NCBI RefSeq assembly: GCF_020544405.1
Contig: NZ_CP065410.1
Span: 5,671,501-5,735,500, forward strand
DNA length: 64,000 nt
Reading direction: 5' to 3'
From: Pseudomonas sp. IAC-BECa141
GTDB taxonomy: Bacteria > Pseudomonadota > Gammaproteobacteria > Pseudomonadales > Pseudomonadaceae
Shown here: positions 35,023 to 44,869 of the stretch, in pieces
How positions within the stretch are numbered: position 1 is the first letter of the stretch
Layout of the letters: each line of letters starts with the position of its first letter
Program-made: the position numbers and the translations under genes
The notes under the pieces: model-generated
The model's database searches: none
Told to the model about the DNA's origin: nothing
Seen by the model: the letters and a program-made list of their open reading frames with translations, nothing else

Positions 35023-36399
35023 TCAGCATTCCACCGCGCTGACCGCCAACCCGCCCCGCGAAGTCTCTTTATATTTGTCATGCATGTCGGCGCCGGTATC
35101 GCGCATGGTGCGGATCACCCGGTCCAGAGAAATGAAGTGCTGACCATCGCCACGCAAAGCCATCTGCGCCGCATTGATCGCCTTCACCGCCGCAATCGCA
35201 TTGCGCTCGATGCACGGCACTTGCACCAGACCACCCACCGGATCGCAGGTCAGGCCGAGGTTATGTTCGAGGCCGATTTCCGCCGCGTTGCACAACTGCT
35301 CCGGCGAAGCACCGAGCACTTCGGCCAAACCGGCCGCCGCCATCGCACAGGCCGAACCGACCTCCCCCTGACAGCCGACTTCAGCGCCGGAGATCGAAGC
35401 ATTCTTCTTGCACAGAATCCCCACCGCCGCCGCCCCGAGGAAGTAATCGACCACGTTGGCGTCGGTCACCGCCTCGCTGAATTTCATGAAGTAGTGCAAC
35501 ACCGCCGGAATGATCCCCGCCGCGCCGTTGGTGGGCGCCGTGACCATGCGGCCGCCGGCGGCGTTTTCCTCGTTCACCGCCAGGGCGAACAGGTTGACCC
35601 ACTCCATCGCGCTGAGGGTCGAGCCGATCACGTTGGGCTTGTTCAATTCCTGAAGACTGCGGTGCAACTTCGCCGCACGGCGGCGCACGTTGAGGCCGCC
35701 GGGCAGGATGCCTTCGTGCTTGAGGCCCTGCTCGACGCAATCCTGCATCGCCCGCCAGAGTTTCATCAGGCCGGCGCGGATTTCCTCTTCGCTGCGCCAG
35801 ACCTTCTCGTTGGCCATCATCAATTCGGCCACGCGCAGGTTGTGGGTCTTGCACAGTTCCAGCAGCTCCACCGCGCTGGAGAAGTCGTAGGGCAATTCAG
35901 TGCGATCCAGATCCACCACGCCGCTGGAGGCCTGCGCCTCATCCACCACAAAACCGCCGCCGACCGAATAGTAGGTGTCGCGATGCAGCTCGCCGTGATC
36001 GCCTTCGGCAACCAGGGTCATGGCGTTGGGGTGGAACGGCAGGTTCTCGTCGATCAGGCGCATGTCGCGGCCCCATATAAAGGGCACCGACAAACGACCG
36101 TCGAGCAACAGCGTGTGGGTTTCGCGCAGGACCTGGATGCGCGGGCCGATCTGCGACGGGTCGATCGCGTCCGGCCACTCGCCCATCAGGCCCATGATCA
36201 CCGCGTTGTCGCTGCCATGACCGACACCGGTGGCCGACAACGAACCGAACAGCTGCACCTCGATGCGGCGCACCTGCTCCAGCAGGTGTTTGTCGCGCAA
36301 TGACTCGACAAACAGGGCGGCGGCGCGCATGGGCCCGACGGTGTGGGAACTGGAAGGGCCGATGCCGATTTTGAACAGGTCGAAAACGCTGATAGCCAT
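35023..36399 (-). CDS. sdaB: L-serine ammonia-lyase (serine dehydratase)
   Basis: A 458-residue iron-sulfur serine dehydratase that converts L-serine to pyruvate and ammonia, the exit from betaine-derived glycine/serine. The fused alpha and beta domains are both present: [16 protein letters not shown] near the N-terminus, [14 protein letters not shown] in the middle, and cysteines in [14 protein letters not shown] and [10 protein letters not shown] that hold the 4Fe-4S cluster. The start MAISVFDLF at 36399 is the one used by homologues; the longer reading adds 12 residues. It is divergent from cbcX. Confidence 0.93.
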   Translation of the reverse strand: MAISVFDLFKIGIGPSSSHTVGPMRAAALFVESLRDKHLLEQVRRIEVQLFGSLSATGVGHGSDNAVIMGLMGEWPDAIDPSQIGPRIQVLRETHTLLLDGRLSVPFIWGRDMRLIDENLPFHPNAMTLVAEGDHGELHRDTYYSVGGGFVVDEAQASSGVVDLDRTELPYDFSSAVELLELCKTHNLRVAELMMANEKVWRSEEEIRAGLMKLWRAMQDCVEQGLKHEGILPGGLNVRRRAAKLHRSLQELNKPNVIGSTLSAMEWVNLFALAVNEENAAGGRMVTAPTNGAAGIIPAVLHYFMKFSEAVTDANVVDYFLGAAAVGILCKKNASISGAEVGCQGEVGSACAMAAAGLAEVLGASPEQLCNAAEIGLEHNLGLTCDPVGGLVQVPCIERNAIAAVKAINAAQMALRGDGQHFISLDRVIRTMRDTGADMHDKYKETSRGGLAVSAVEC

Positions 36400-36642
36400 T
36401 GCTGCAGAGCTCCTGAGAGTGCCGGTCCGGGGCATGAAACGCCCGCTGGCGGAGCTGCTACGCTCAAGCTGCGATCCGCCGGAATGCCCGCATCATCGGG
36501 CTTTTCCCGGGTCGCTCGGCGTCTGACACCGACGTACTCATGCCCACTAACGCCGTGCCGGTTTCAGCCCGTGTTTTCGCCGTTTTTATGCGGTTCAGAT
36601 GGCCAGACAGGGCAGAAAAAAGCTGTAAACGACGTCACTGAC

Positions 36643-36684
36643 ACTGGATGCGACCATCCCTGTACTGGATACGACGCACCCTGT
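36643..36684 (+). promoter_or_regulatory. Candidate GbdR operator upstream of cbcX
   Basis: Perfectly adjacent 21-bp direct repeats: ACTGGATGCGACCATCCCTG and ACTGGATACGACGCACCCTG, each plus T, agree at 17 of 21 positions. Their CGAC cores (36651 and 36672) are 21 bp apart, matching the gbcA arrangement. cbcX starts 150 bp downstream. Confidence 0.65.
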
Positions 36685-36834
36685 AGGCGTCAGATTTTCA
36701 CTGGTACATGATCGTATCGACTCGATTGCAAGGCGCTGCGGTAGAGCTGTCTCCAGAACGCCATCCAACCGCAACCCATAAGTGCGGTGGTCCAATCGGA
36801 ACACTGCCAAAAAAACACCAAGGAGTCCCCATTC

Positions 36835-37785
36835 ATGAAAGGTTCCCCGTCGTTGTTGTTGGCCGCCATGCTGAGTCTGCCATTGCTGGCTCAAGCCGCA
36901 GAACCGGCGCAGTGCAGTACCGTGAACTTCTCCGATGTCGGCTGGACCGACATCACCGCAACCACCGCCACCACCTCCGTCGTGCTCAACGCCCTCGGCT
37001 ACAAGACCAAGACCACCATGATTTCCGTACCCGTGACCTACAAGTCTCTGGCCGACGGCAAGAACATGGATGTGTTCCTCGGCAACTGGATGCCGACCAT
37101 GGAAAACGACATCAAGGCCTACCGCGACGCCGGCACCGTGGAAACCGTGCGCACCAACCTCAAGGGCGCCAAATACACCCTCGCCGTTCCGCAAGCCTTG
37201 TATGACAAGGGTCTGCACGACTTCGCCGACATCGCCAAATTCAAGAAAGAACTCGACGGCAAGATCTACGGGATCGAGCCGGGCAACGACGGCAACCGCC
37301 TGATCCAGAGCATGATCGACAAGGACGCCTTCGGCCTGAAGACCGCCGGTTTCAAGGTCGTCGAATCCAGCGAAGCGGGCATGCTGTCGCAGGTCGACCG
37401 TGCGCAGAAACGCGACACTGCCGTGGTGTTCCTCGGCTGGGCACCGCACCCGATGAACAAGCGCTTCAAGATTCAATACCTGACTGGCGGCGATGATTTC
37501 TTCGGCCCGGACTTCGGCGCGGCGACCGTCGCGACCAACACCCGCAAGGGCTACGTCGAGGAATGCAGCAACGTTGGCCAACTGCTGAAAAACCTGGAGT
37601 TCACCGTCGACATGGAAAGCGAACTGATGGGCAACATCCTGGACGACAAGATGAAGCCTGACGCGGCCGCCAAGGCCTGGCTGAAAAAGAATCCACAGGT
37701 GCTCGATACCTGGCTCGCTGGCGTGACCACCATTGACGGCAAACCAGGCCTGGAGGCCGTGAAAGCCAAGATTGCCCAGCCTTGA
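36835..37785 (+). CDS. cbcX: Choline/betaine ABC transporter periplasmic binding protein CbcX
   Basis: A 316-residue binding protein with a signal peptide (MKGSPSLLLAAMLSLPLLAQ, cleaved after AQAAE). The mature part has NFSDVGWTDITATT, LGNWMPTMENDIKAY, GIEPGNDGN and FLGWAPHPMNK. Tryptophan and tyrosine residues of these motifs form the aromatic cage for choline-type ligands. It is the first gene of cbcXWV. AAGGAG precedes the ATG at 36835. About half identical in pattern to CaiX. Confidence 0.93.
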   Translation: MKGSPSLLLAAMLSLPLLAQAAEPAQCSTVNFSDVGWTDITATTATTSVVLNALGYKTKTTMISVPVTYKSLADGKNMDVFLGNWMPTMENDIKAYRDAGTVETVRTNLKGAKYTLAVPQALYDKGLHDFADIAKFKKELDGKIYGIEPGNDGNRLIQSMIDKDAFGLKTAGFKVVESSEAGMLSQVDRAQKRDTAVVFLGWAPHPMNKRFKIQYLTGGDDFFGPDFGAATVATNTRKGYVEECSNVGQLLKNLEFTVDMESELMGNILDDKMKPDAAAKAWLKKNPQVLDTWLAGVTTIDGKPGLEAVKAKIAQP

Positions 37786-37862
37786 ATTAAGGAGCATCGC
37801 TTATGCCGGGCGGCGTACGCCGTCCGGGCTGTTTATTTCCTTGCATGCGGACGTTCACTACC

Positions 37863-38708
37863 ATGCTGATTGATCAGAAAATCCCTTTAGGCCAGTACAT
37901 CGCGGGCTTCGTTGAATGGTTGACGCAACACGGCGCCAACACCTTCGACGCAATCGCCGTGACCCTGGAAACGATGATCCACGGCGTGACGTTTGCGCTG
38001 ACCTGGTTCAACCCGCTGGTGCTGATTGGCCTCATCGCCCTGCTGGCCCACTTCATTCAACGCAAATGGGGCCTGACCGCGTTCGTGGTCGCCTCCTTCC
38101 TGCTGATCCTCAACCTGGGGTACTGGCAGGAAACCATGGAAACCCTCGCCCAGGTCATGTTCGCGACCCTGGTCTGCGTGGTCATCGGCGTGCCGCTGGG
38201 CATCGTCGCCGCGCACAAACCGATGTTCTACACTTTGATGAGGCCGGTACTCGATCTGATGCAGACCGTACCGACCTTCGTTTACCTCATTCCTACCCTG
38301 ACCCTGTTCGGGCTGGGTGTGGTGCCAGGCCTGATCTCGACGGTGGTGTTCGCCATCGCCGCGCCGATCCGCCTGACCTATCTGGGCATCCGCGATGTCC
38401 CGCAAGAACTGATGGACGCCGGCAAGGCCTTCGGCTGCTCGCGTCGCCAACTGCTTTCACGGATCGAACTGCCTCACGCCATGCCGAGCATCGCGGCCGG
38501 CATCACCCAGTGCATCATGCTGTCGCTGTCGATGGTGGTGATCGCGGCACTGGTGGGCGCCGACGGACTCGGCAAACCGGTGGTCAACGCACTGAACACT
38601 GCTGATATCGCCCTGGGCTTCGAAGCGGGCCTGGCGATCGTACTGCTGGCGATCATGCTCGACCGTATCTGCAAACAACCCGACGCCAAAGTAGGGGGTG
38701 ACGCATGA
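37863..38708 (+). CDS. cbcW: Choline/betaine ABC transporter permease CbcW
   Basis: A 281-residue inner-membrane permease of the ProW/OpuAB type with about six helices. The EAA loop reads QELMDAGKAFGCSRRQLLSRIELPHAMPSI. The N-terminus MLIDQKIPLGQYIAGF at 37863 is preferred over upstream ATG codons because homologues start there. It overlaps cbcV by four bases (ATGA), implying translational coupling. It forms the pore with CbcV ATPase and receives ligands from CbcX and possibly CaiX. Confidence 0.93.
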   Translation: MLIDQKIPLGQYIAGFVEWLTQHGANTFDAIAVTLETMIHGVTFALTWFNPLVLIGLIALLAHFIQRKWGLTAFVVASFLLILNLGYWQETMETLAQVMFATLVCVVIGVPLGIVAAHKPMFYTLMRPVLDLMQTVPTFVYLIPTLTLFGLGVVPGLISTVVFAIAAPIRLTYLGIRDVPQELMDAGKAFGCSRRQLLSRIELPHAMPSIAAGITQCIMLSLSMVVIAALVGADGLGKPVVNALNTADIALGFEAGLAIVLLAIMLDRICKQPDAKVGGDA

Positions 38709-39883
38709 GCATAATTCGCTTCGATAACGTTGACGTGATCTTCACCAGAGATCCGCGCGAAGCACTGAAACTTCTCGATCAAGGCTTGACCCGTAGCGAA
38801 ATCCTTAAAAAGACCGGGCAGATCGTCGGTGTCGAAAAGGCCAGCCTGGACATCAACAAAGGCGAGATCTGCGTACTGATGGGCCTGTCCGGCTCCGGCA
38901 AGTCGAGCCTGCTGCGCTGCATCAACGGCCTCAACACCGTGAGCCGCGGCAAGCTGTTCGTCGAACACGAAGGCAAGCAGATCGATATCGCCTCCTGCTC
39001 TGCGGCCGAGCTGAAAATGATGCGCACCAAACGCATCGCGATGGTGTTCCAGAAGTTCGCCCTGATGCCCTGGCTGACGGTGCGCGAGAACATCAGTTTC
39101 GGTCTGGAAATGCAGGGCCGTCCGGAGAAGGAACGACGCAAACTGGTCGATGAAAAACTCGAACTGGTGGGCCTGACCCAATGGCGCAACAAGAAACCCG
39201 ACGAGCTGTCCGGCGGCATGCAGCAGCGTGTCGGCCTGGCCCGTGCGCTGGCGATGGACGCCGACATTCTGCTGATGGACGAACCGTTCTCCGCCCTCGA
39301 CCCGCTGATCCGTCAGGGTTTGCAGGATGAGCTGCTGGAGCTGCAACGCAAGCTGAGCAAGACCATCGTATTCGTGAGCCACGACCTCGACGAGGCGCTG
39401 AAACTCGGCAGCCGAATCGCGATCATGAAAGACGGCCGGATCATCCAGTACAGCGTGCCGGAAGAGATCGTGCTCAATCCTGCGGACGATTACGTGCGGA
39501 CCTTCGTCGCCCACACCAACCCGCTGAACGTGCTGTGTGGTCGCAGCCTGATGCGCACCCTGGACAACTGCAAACGCATCAACGGTTCGGTGTGTCTGGA
39601 TCCGGGTGGCGACTCGTGGCTGGACCTGGCCGAAGGCAACACCATCAAGGGTGCGCGGCAGAACGGTTCAGTGCTGAACCTGCAGAACTGGGCACCGGGG
39701 CAAGCCGTGGAAGGACTGGAACGCAAACCGACACTGGTGGACTCGAACATCGGCATGCGCGACGCGTTGCAGATCCGTTACCAGACCGGCAACAAACTGG
39801 TGCTGCACGATAACAATCATGTGGTGGGGATTCTGGGCGACAGCGAGCTGTATCACGCGCTGCTCGGCAAGAACCTGGGGTAA
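38705..39883 (+). CDS. cbcV: Choline/betaine ABC transporter ATPase CbcV
   Basis: A 392-residue ATPase of the ProV type. Walker A is GLSGSGKSS, the signature LSGGMQQRVG, Walker B ILLMDEPFSAL with a following SHDLDEAL. A C-terminal region (about 280-392) holds CBS-like sequence with a final VGILGDSELYHALLG, often a sensor of ionic strength. Start overlaps cbcW. A bidirectional terminator follows at 39896. Confidence 0.94.
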   Translation: MSIIRFDNVDVIFTRDPREALKLLDQGLTRSEILKKTGQIVGVEKASLDINKGEICVLMGLSGSGKSSLLRCINGLNTVSRGKLFVEHEGKQIDIASCSAAELKMMRTKRIAMVFQKFALMPWLTVRENISFGLEMQGRPEKERRKLVDEKLELVGLTQWRNKKPDELSGGMQQRVGLARALAMDADILLMDEPFSALDPLIRQGLQDELLELQRKLSKTIVFVSHDLDEALKLGSRIAIMKDGRIIQYSVPEEIVLNPADDYVRTFVAHTNPLNVLCGRSLMRTLDNCKRINGSVCLDPGGDSWLDLAEGNTIKGARQNGSVLNLQNWAPGQAVEGLERKPTLVDSNIGMRDALQIRYQTGNKLVLHDNNHVVGILGDSELYHALLGKNLG

Positions 39884-39895
39884 AGAGAACAGACA

Positions 39896-39930
39896 CAAAA
39901 ACGCCGCGAGAGGATCGCGGCGTTTTTGTT
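39896..39930. terminator. Bidirectional terminator after cbcV
   Basis: AAAAACGCCGCGA-GAGGA-TCGCGGCGTTTTTGTTT. T-tracts on both strands serve cbcV and the converging betT. Confidence 0.95.
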
Positions 39931-39944
39931 TATCAGGACATGAT

Positions 39945-40079
39945 GATCGTTCCCACGCTCCGCGTGGGAATGCCTCAAGGGACGCTCCGCGTTCCAGCCG
40001 CGCTGCCGATTTCAAGCTTGGCATCGATAGGACGCAAAGCGTCCTGGGCTGCATTCCCACGCGGAGCGTGGGAACGATC
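39945..40079. repeat. REPIN (135 bp) between cbcV and betT
   Basis: Begins GATCGTTCCCACGCTCCGCG and ends with the inverted GCGGAGCGTGGGAACGATC arm. Same length as the three copies next to the RAYT gene; internal hairpin GGGACGCTCCGCGTTCC / AGGACGCAAAGCGTCC. Confidence 0.9.
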
Positions 40080-40091
40080 CTGGATCACAAC

Positions 40092-42089
40092 TCAGCTATA
40101 GACCCGGCCAAGGAGTTGCCGATGGCTTTCAAACTGATCGAGCACATCGCGCGTGATCTGATCCTGTGTGAAGCCCATCAGGTCGTAGTCCTGGCTGCCG
40201 TTGTGCAGGTACACCTCGGCGCGGTAGAAACGCTGGCGCGCTTCATCGGACTGAGCCGACTCGCTCGGGGTGGCCAGATAGCCGTCCAGGCTCACTTCGT
40301 AGACAAAAGGGTTGCCCTCTTCCATCTCGACCCGTACGCCCATGCAACGCTTGGACTTGCCCAGCAGCGTCTGCACTTCCAGGCCCTGGGCACGCATTTG
40401 CGCAGCGGCATCTTCCAGCGCCGGGCTGACGTGTTTGTCCATGAAGCGCTGCACCACCGACTGACTCGGTTGCAGATCCAGCTGGGTCAGACGCTCGCTG
40501 AAACCACGACGACCGCGTTCAGCCAGTTGCGCCTGCTCCTGTTCGATCTGCATGTCCTGACGCATCGCCTTGTGCAGGCCGAACATGAAGCACACCAGCA
40601 CCACCGAGAACGGCAGACCGGCCAGCACCACCATGGTCTGCATGGCTTCGAAGTTACCGGCGAACAGCAGGCCGATGGTCACCAGGGTGATCACGACCGA
40701 CCAGAAGATCCGCAGCCAGTGCGGGGCGTCTTCGTCGACGTTGCCGCCCTTGCAGGACAGGTTCGCCATCATCACCGCGCCGGAGTCGGCCGGAGTCAGG
40801 AACAGCACGAAACCAACGAAAATCGACACACCGATGACGACTTTCGACGCCGGGTAGTGTTCAAGCAGTTGATAGATCGCCATCGACGGCTGTTCCAGCG
40901 CCGTCTTGCCAAGTTCCACCGCGCCCTGGTTCATCACCAGATCCAGCGCCGAGTTACCGAAGATCGACAGCCACGCCAGGGTGAAACCCAGCGGAATCAA
41001 CAACACGCCGGCCACCAGTTCACGCACGGTGCGACCACGGGAAATACGCGCGATGAACATGCCGACGAATGGGGCCCAGGAAATCCACCAGGCCCAGTAG
41101 AACAGAGTCCACAGGCCCAGCCAGCGGTCGGACTTCTCGCTGTCGCCTTCATAGACGTACAGGTCGAACGTCTTCATGACTACGCCATTGAGGTAGTCGC
41201 CGATGTTCTGCACGAAGCCGTTGAGCAGGTGCAGGGTCGGGCCGAACAGCAGGACGAAAATCAGCAGGCCGCTGAACAGGATGATGTTGAGGTTGGACAG
41301 ACGACGGATGCCGTTTTCCACACCGGACACGGCAGCGATGGTCGCCACGGTGCTCATCACGATGATCACGATCAGCAGGTTGGTGTTGCTGTGTTCCATG
41401 CCGAACAGGTTTTCCAGACCCGAAGACACTTGCAGCGAGCCGATCCCCAGGTTGGTCACCAGACCCAGCAGGGTCACGAACATGCCGAAGCCGTCTACCG
41501 CATGACCGGCAGCGCCCTTGACCCAACGCTCGCCCACCAGCGGGTACAGTGCCGAACGCAGGGCCAGCGGCTGGTTATGACGGTAAGCGAAATAAGCCAC
41601 GGCCAGACCGACCAGCGCGTAGATCGCCCAGCCGTGCAGGCCCCAGTGCAGGAAAGTCAGCTGAACAGCCTGACGCGCCGCCAGGTTGGTGGCCGATGCC
41701 CCTTCCGGCGGGTTGAAGTAGTGATCCAGCGGCTCGGAAGCGCCGAAGTACAACAGCGAAATACCGATACCCGACGAGAACAGCATCCCCGCCCAGGCGC
41801 CGTAGCTGAAGTCAGGGGTATCGTCCTTGCCACCCAGTTTGAGTTTGCCGTAGGAGGAAAACGCCAGGCCGACCACGAAAACGAGATAAGCGGCGATCAC
41901 CACCATGTAGTACCAGCCGAAGCTGCGGGACAACCAGGCCTGAGCCACTCCCAGCATTCTGCCGGCCTCTTGCGGGGCGATGATCAGAATGGCGGTCAAC
42001 AACAGAATCAGCGCGGTAGAGGTGTAGAACACCCAACCGTTGACCGTCACCTTCTCGGGCGGGGTCTTTATAAGCGAGGCAGAACTCAT
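40092..42089 (-). CDS. betT: High-affinity choline transporter BetT (BCCT family)
   Basis: A 665-residue betaine/choline/carnitine transporter with 12 predicted helices and a long cytoplasmic C-terminal domain (about residues 515-665) as found in osmotically tuned BetT proteins. The BCCT signatures are SYGAWAGMLFSSGIGISLLYFGASEP, HWGLHGWAIYALVGLAVAYF and the central GLWTLFYWAWWISWAPFVGMFIARISRGR. The start MSSASLIKTP at 42089 was preferred. Sodium- or proton-coupled import of choline. It is divergent from betIBA and should be repressed by BetI. Confidence 0.92.
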   Translation of the reverse strand: MSSASLIKTPPEKVTVNGWVFYTSTALILLLTAILIIAPQEAGRMLGVAQAWLSRSFGWYYMVVIAAYLVFVVGLAFSSYGKLKLGGKDDTPDFSYGAWAGMLFSSGIGISLLYFGASEPLDHYFNPPEGASATNLAARQAVQLTFLHWGLHGWAIYALVGLAVAYFAYRHNQPLALRSALYPLVGERWVKGAAGHAVDGFGMFVTLLGLVTNLGIGSLQVSSGLENLFGMEHSNTNLLIVIIVMSTVATIAAVSGVENGIRRLSNLNIILFSGLLIFVLLFGPTLHLLNGFVQNIGDYLNGVVMKTFDLYVYEGDSEKSDRWLGLWTLFYWAWWISWAPFVGMFIARISRGRTVRELVAGVLLIPLGFTLAWLSIFGNSALDLVMNQGAVELGKTALEQPSMAIYQLLEHYPASKVVIGVSIFVGFVLFLTPADSGAVMMANLSCKGGNVDEDAPHWLRIFWSVVITLVTIGLLFAGNFEAMQTMVVLAGLPFSVVLVCFMFGLHKAMRQDMQIEQEQAQLAERGRRGFSERLTQLDLQPSQSVVQRFMDKHVSPALEDAAAQMRAQGLEVQTLLGKSKRCMGVRVEMEEGNPFVYEVSLDGYLATPSESAQSDEARQRFYRAEVYLHNGSQDYDLMGFTQDQITRDVLDQFESHRQLLGRVYS

Positions 42090-42424
42090 GGCACAAATGC
42101 TCCAGGCAGTGCGAGAGAAGAACACAAGGCAACACGGAACCCGACCAATCGGTTAGTTGGCAGCCGACCGGCGGGTGATATAAAGACACCCCGAAAAAAG
42201 CCCGAACCTGCAGAGATGGCACCGCGAATCGCCGTCGTGGCCGAGGCATGGACGTTCATCCGAAACCTGGCCTTGAGCGTCTTGCCCATTCAACACGTCC
42301 ATCGAACGTCGAACCGCGCCTTGCCCCGCGCAGGTTTCGAGCATTTTCGGATGTCGGTTTATCGCCACTTACACGTAGGAAAAATCTGTAGGCAGCGACG
42401 ATTTGTCGCAGATCTTATTCTTTG

Positions 42425-42444
42425 TTGATTGAACGTTCAATCAA
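42425..42444. promoter_or_regulatory. BetI operator between betT and betI
   Basis: A perfect 20-bp palindrome, TTGATTGAACGTTCAATCAA, lies 70 bp upstream of betI and 335 bp from betT. Its location and TTGAnnGnnC-type arms match the binding sites of the TetR-type repressor BetI in the divergent bet promoter of enterics and pseudomonads. Assignment to BetI is inference supported by context. Confidence 0.8.
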
Positions 42445-42514
42445 AACAAAATAGACTGGCCCTCAATCCGCCAGGCGTTCATCGCCCGTCGGAAGGCCTA
42501 AGGAGATGTGCAAG

Positions 42515-43108
42515 ATGCCCAAGGTCGGTATGCAACCCATCCGCCGCCAACAACTGATCGAAGCCACTTTGCAGGCGGTCGATCAGGTCGGAATGGGGGA
42601 CGCCAGCATTGCGCTGATCGCCCGTTTGGCCGGTGTCTCGAATGGCATCATCAGTCACTACTTTCAGGACAAGAATGGCCTGATCGCCGCCACGATGCGG
42701 TATCTGATGAGCGTCCTCAGCGAGAACGTCACCGCGCGCCGTCAGGCGCTGGCAGACAGCAGCCCCCGGGCGCATCTGCAGGTGATCATCGAAGGCAACT
42801 TCGACGCCAGCCAGGTCAATGGCCCGGCAATGAAAACCTGGCTGGCCTTCTGGGCCACCAGCATGCACCAGCCGTCTTTGCACAGGTTGCAGCGGATCAA
42901 CGATCACCGTCTGTATTCCAACCTGTGCTGCGAGTTCCGCCGTGTGTTGCCGCTCGAAGATGCGCGCACCGCCGCCCGTGGACTGGCAGCTCTGATCGAC
43001 GGCTTGTGGTTGCGCGGCGCGCTGTCGGGAGACGCTTTCGACACTGCGCAGGCGCAACAGATCGCTTACGAATACATGGATTTCCAATTGGCCAAGCAGG
43101 TGAGCTAG
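42515..43108 (+). CDS. betI: Choline-responsive repressor BetI
   Basis: A 197-residue TetR-family regulator. The N-terminal helix-turn-helix is [21 protein letters not shown]; the C-terminal ligand domain includes [18 protein letters not shown], which holds aromatic residues for choline. The start [11 protein letters not shown] at 42515 has AAGGAG 10 bp upstream; an ATG at 42506 lies too close to that element. It heads betIBA and is divergent from betT. Confidence 0.94.
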   Translation: MPKVGMQPIRRQQLIEATLQAVDQVGMGDASIALIARLAGVSNGIISHYFQDKNGLIAATMRYLMSVLSENVTARRQALADSSPRAHLQVIIEGNFDASQVNGPAMKTWLAFWATSMHQPSLHRLQRINDHRLYSNLCCEFRRVLPLEDARTAARGLAALIDGLWLRGALSGDAFDTAQAQQIAYEYMDFQLAKQVS

Positions 43109-43217
43109 AGCACAGAGAAAACGCTCGGCCCCCTGAACTGTCACCGACCAGCGATGCCACAGCTACATGGCTCACCCGGTGACCAACGCCAACCACTAAT
43201 GCACTTGCGAGGACACT

Positions 43218-44690
43218 ATGGCCCGTTTCGAACTGCAAAAACTCTACATCGATGGCGCGTACTCCGACGCCGGCAGCGATGCCACCTTCGAAGCCATCAA
43301 CCCGGCTAACGGTGAAGTCCTCGCACACGTGCAACGTGCGACCAAGGAAGACGTCGAGCGTGCTGTGGTCAGCGCCGAAAAGGGCCAGAAAATCTGGGCC
43401 GCGATGACCGCCATGGAGCGTTCGCGCATCCTGCGTCGCGCCGTCGACATCCTGCGCGAGCGCAACGATGAACTGGCTGCCCTGGAAACCCTGGACACCG
43501 GTAAAGCCTTCTCCGAAACCAAGTACGTCGACATCGTCACCGGCGCCGACGTGCTGGAATACTACGCAGGCCTGGTGCCTGCCATCGAAGGCGAGCAGAT
43601 CCCGCTGCGTGACACCTCGTTTGTCTACACCCGTCGCGAACCGCTGGGCGTTGTCGCCGGTATCGGCGCGTGGAACTACCCGATCCAGATCGCCCTGTGG
43701 AAATCCGCTCCAGCCCTGGCGGCCGGTAACGCGATGATCTTCAAGCCAAGCGAAGTCACCTCGCTGACCACCCTGAAACTGGCCGAGATCTACACCGAAG
43801 CCGGCGTTCCGAACGGCGTGTTCAACGTGCTGACCGGCAGCGGCCGTGAAGTCGGCACCTGGCTGACCGAGCACCCGCGCATCGAGAAAGTCTCCTTCAC
43901 CGGCGGCACCGACACCGGCAAAAAGGTCATGGCCAGCGCTTCGGCTTCGTCGCTCAAAGACGTGACCATGGAGCTGGGCGGCAAGTCCCCGCTGATCATC
44001 TGCGACGACGCCGACCTGGATCGCGCCGCCGACACCGCCATGATGGCCAACTTCTACAGCTCCGGTCAGGTCTGCACCAACGGCACTCGCGTGTTCGTGC
44101 CGAGCCACCTGAAAGCCGCTTTCGAAGCCAAGATCGTCGAGCGCGTCGCCCGCATCCGCGTTGGCAACCCGGAAGATGAAAACACCAACTTCGGCCCGCT
44201 GGTCAGCTTCGCGCACATGGAAAACGTGCTGGGCTACATCGCCAAGGGTAAAGAAGAAGGCGCCCGCGTTCTGTGCGGCGGCGAGCGCATGACCGACGGC
44301 GAATTCGCCAAGGGCGCGTTCGTGGCTCCGACCGTGTTCACCGACTGCACCGACGACATGACCATCGTCCGTGAGGAAATCTTCGGCCCGGTGATGTCGA
44401 TCCTGACCTACGAAACCGAAGAAGAAGTGATCCGTCGCGCCAACGACACCGACTTCGGCCTGGCCGCCGGTATCGTCACCCGCGACCTGAACCGCGCCCA
44501 CCGCGTGATTCATCAACTGGAAGCCGGTATCTGCTGGATCAACGCCTGGGGCGAGTCCGACGCAAAAATGCCGGTTGGCGGTTACAAGCAGTCGGGCGTC
44601 GGCCGTGAGAACGGCATCAGCTCGCTGAACAACTTCACTCGCATCAAATCGGTACAGGTCGAACTGGGCGATTACGTCTCGGTGTTCTAA
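43218..44690 (+). CDS. betB: Betaine aldehyde dehydrogenase BetB
   Basis: A 490-residue NAD(P)-dependent aldehyde dehydrogenase. The cofactor loop is [11 protein letters not shown], the general-base glutamate is in MELGGKSPL, and the nucleophile cysteine is in [11 protein letters not shown]. It oxidises betaine aldehyde to glycine betaine. CINPWGES-type ending ([17 protein letters not shown]) matches BetB. It lies between betI and betA; AGGACAC precedes the start. Confidence 0.95.
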   Translation: MARFELQKLYIDGAYSDAGSDATFEAINPANGEVLAHVQRATKEDVERAVVSAEKGQKIWAAMTAMERSRILRRAVDILRERNDELAALETLDTGKAFSETKYVDIVTGADVLEYYAGLVPAIEGEQIPLRDTSFVYTRREPLGVVAGIGAWNYPIQIALWKSAPALAAGNAMIFKPSEVTSLTTLKLAEIYTEAGVPNGVFNVLTGSGREVGTWLTEHPRIEKVSFTGGTDTGKKVMASASASSLKDVTMELGGKSPLIICDDADLDRAADTAMMANFYSSGQVCTNGTRVFVPSHLKAAFEAKIVERVARIRVGNPEDENTNFGPLVSFAHMENVLGYIAKGKEEGARVLCGGERMTDGEFAKGAFVAPTVFTDCTDDMTIVREEIFGPVMSILTYETEEEVIRRANDTDFGLAAGIVTRDLNRAHRVIHQLEAGICWINAWGESDAKMPVGGYKQSGVGRENGISSLNNFTRIKSVQVELGDYVSVF

Positions 44691-44722
44691 GACCCGAGTT
44701 CTGTATTGCTCGCGAGGCCACC

Positions 44723-44812
44723 TTCGCTGGCAAGCCAGCTCCCACAGGTCGGGTGTCGCCCACCCAATCTGTGGCAGCCCCGATCCCTGTGGGAGCGGGC
44801 TTGCCCGCGAAT
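44723..44812. repeat. Paired REP element between betB and betA
   Basis: TTCGCTGGCAAGCCAGCTCC and inverted GTGGGAGCGGGCTTGCCCGC. A mixed pair of the GCTGGC and GCGGGC variants; it lies within the betIBA operon. Confidence 0.85.
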
Positions 44813-44869
44813 CGAGTGCAAAGCACTCGCCAGGCCTGACCTGACCAACTTTCAAAGAGGGTGCATGCA

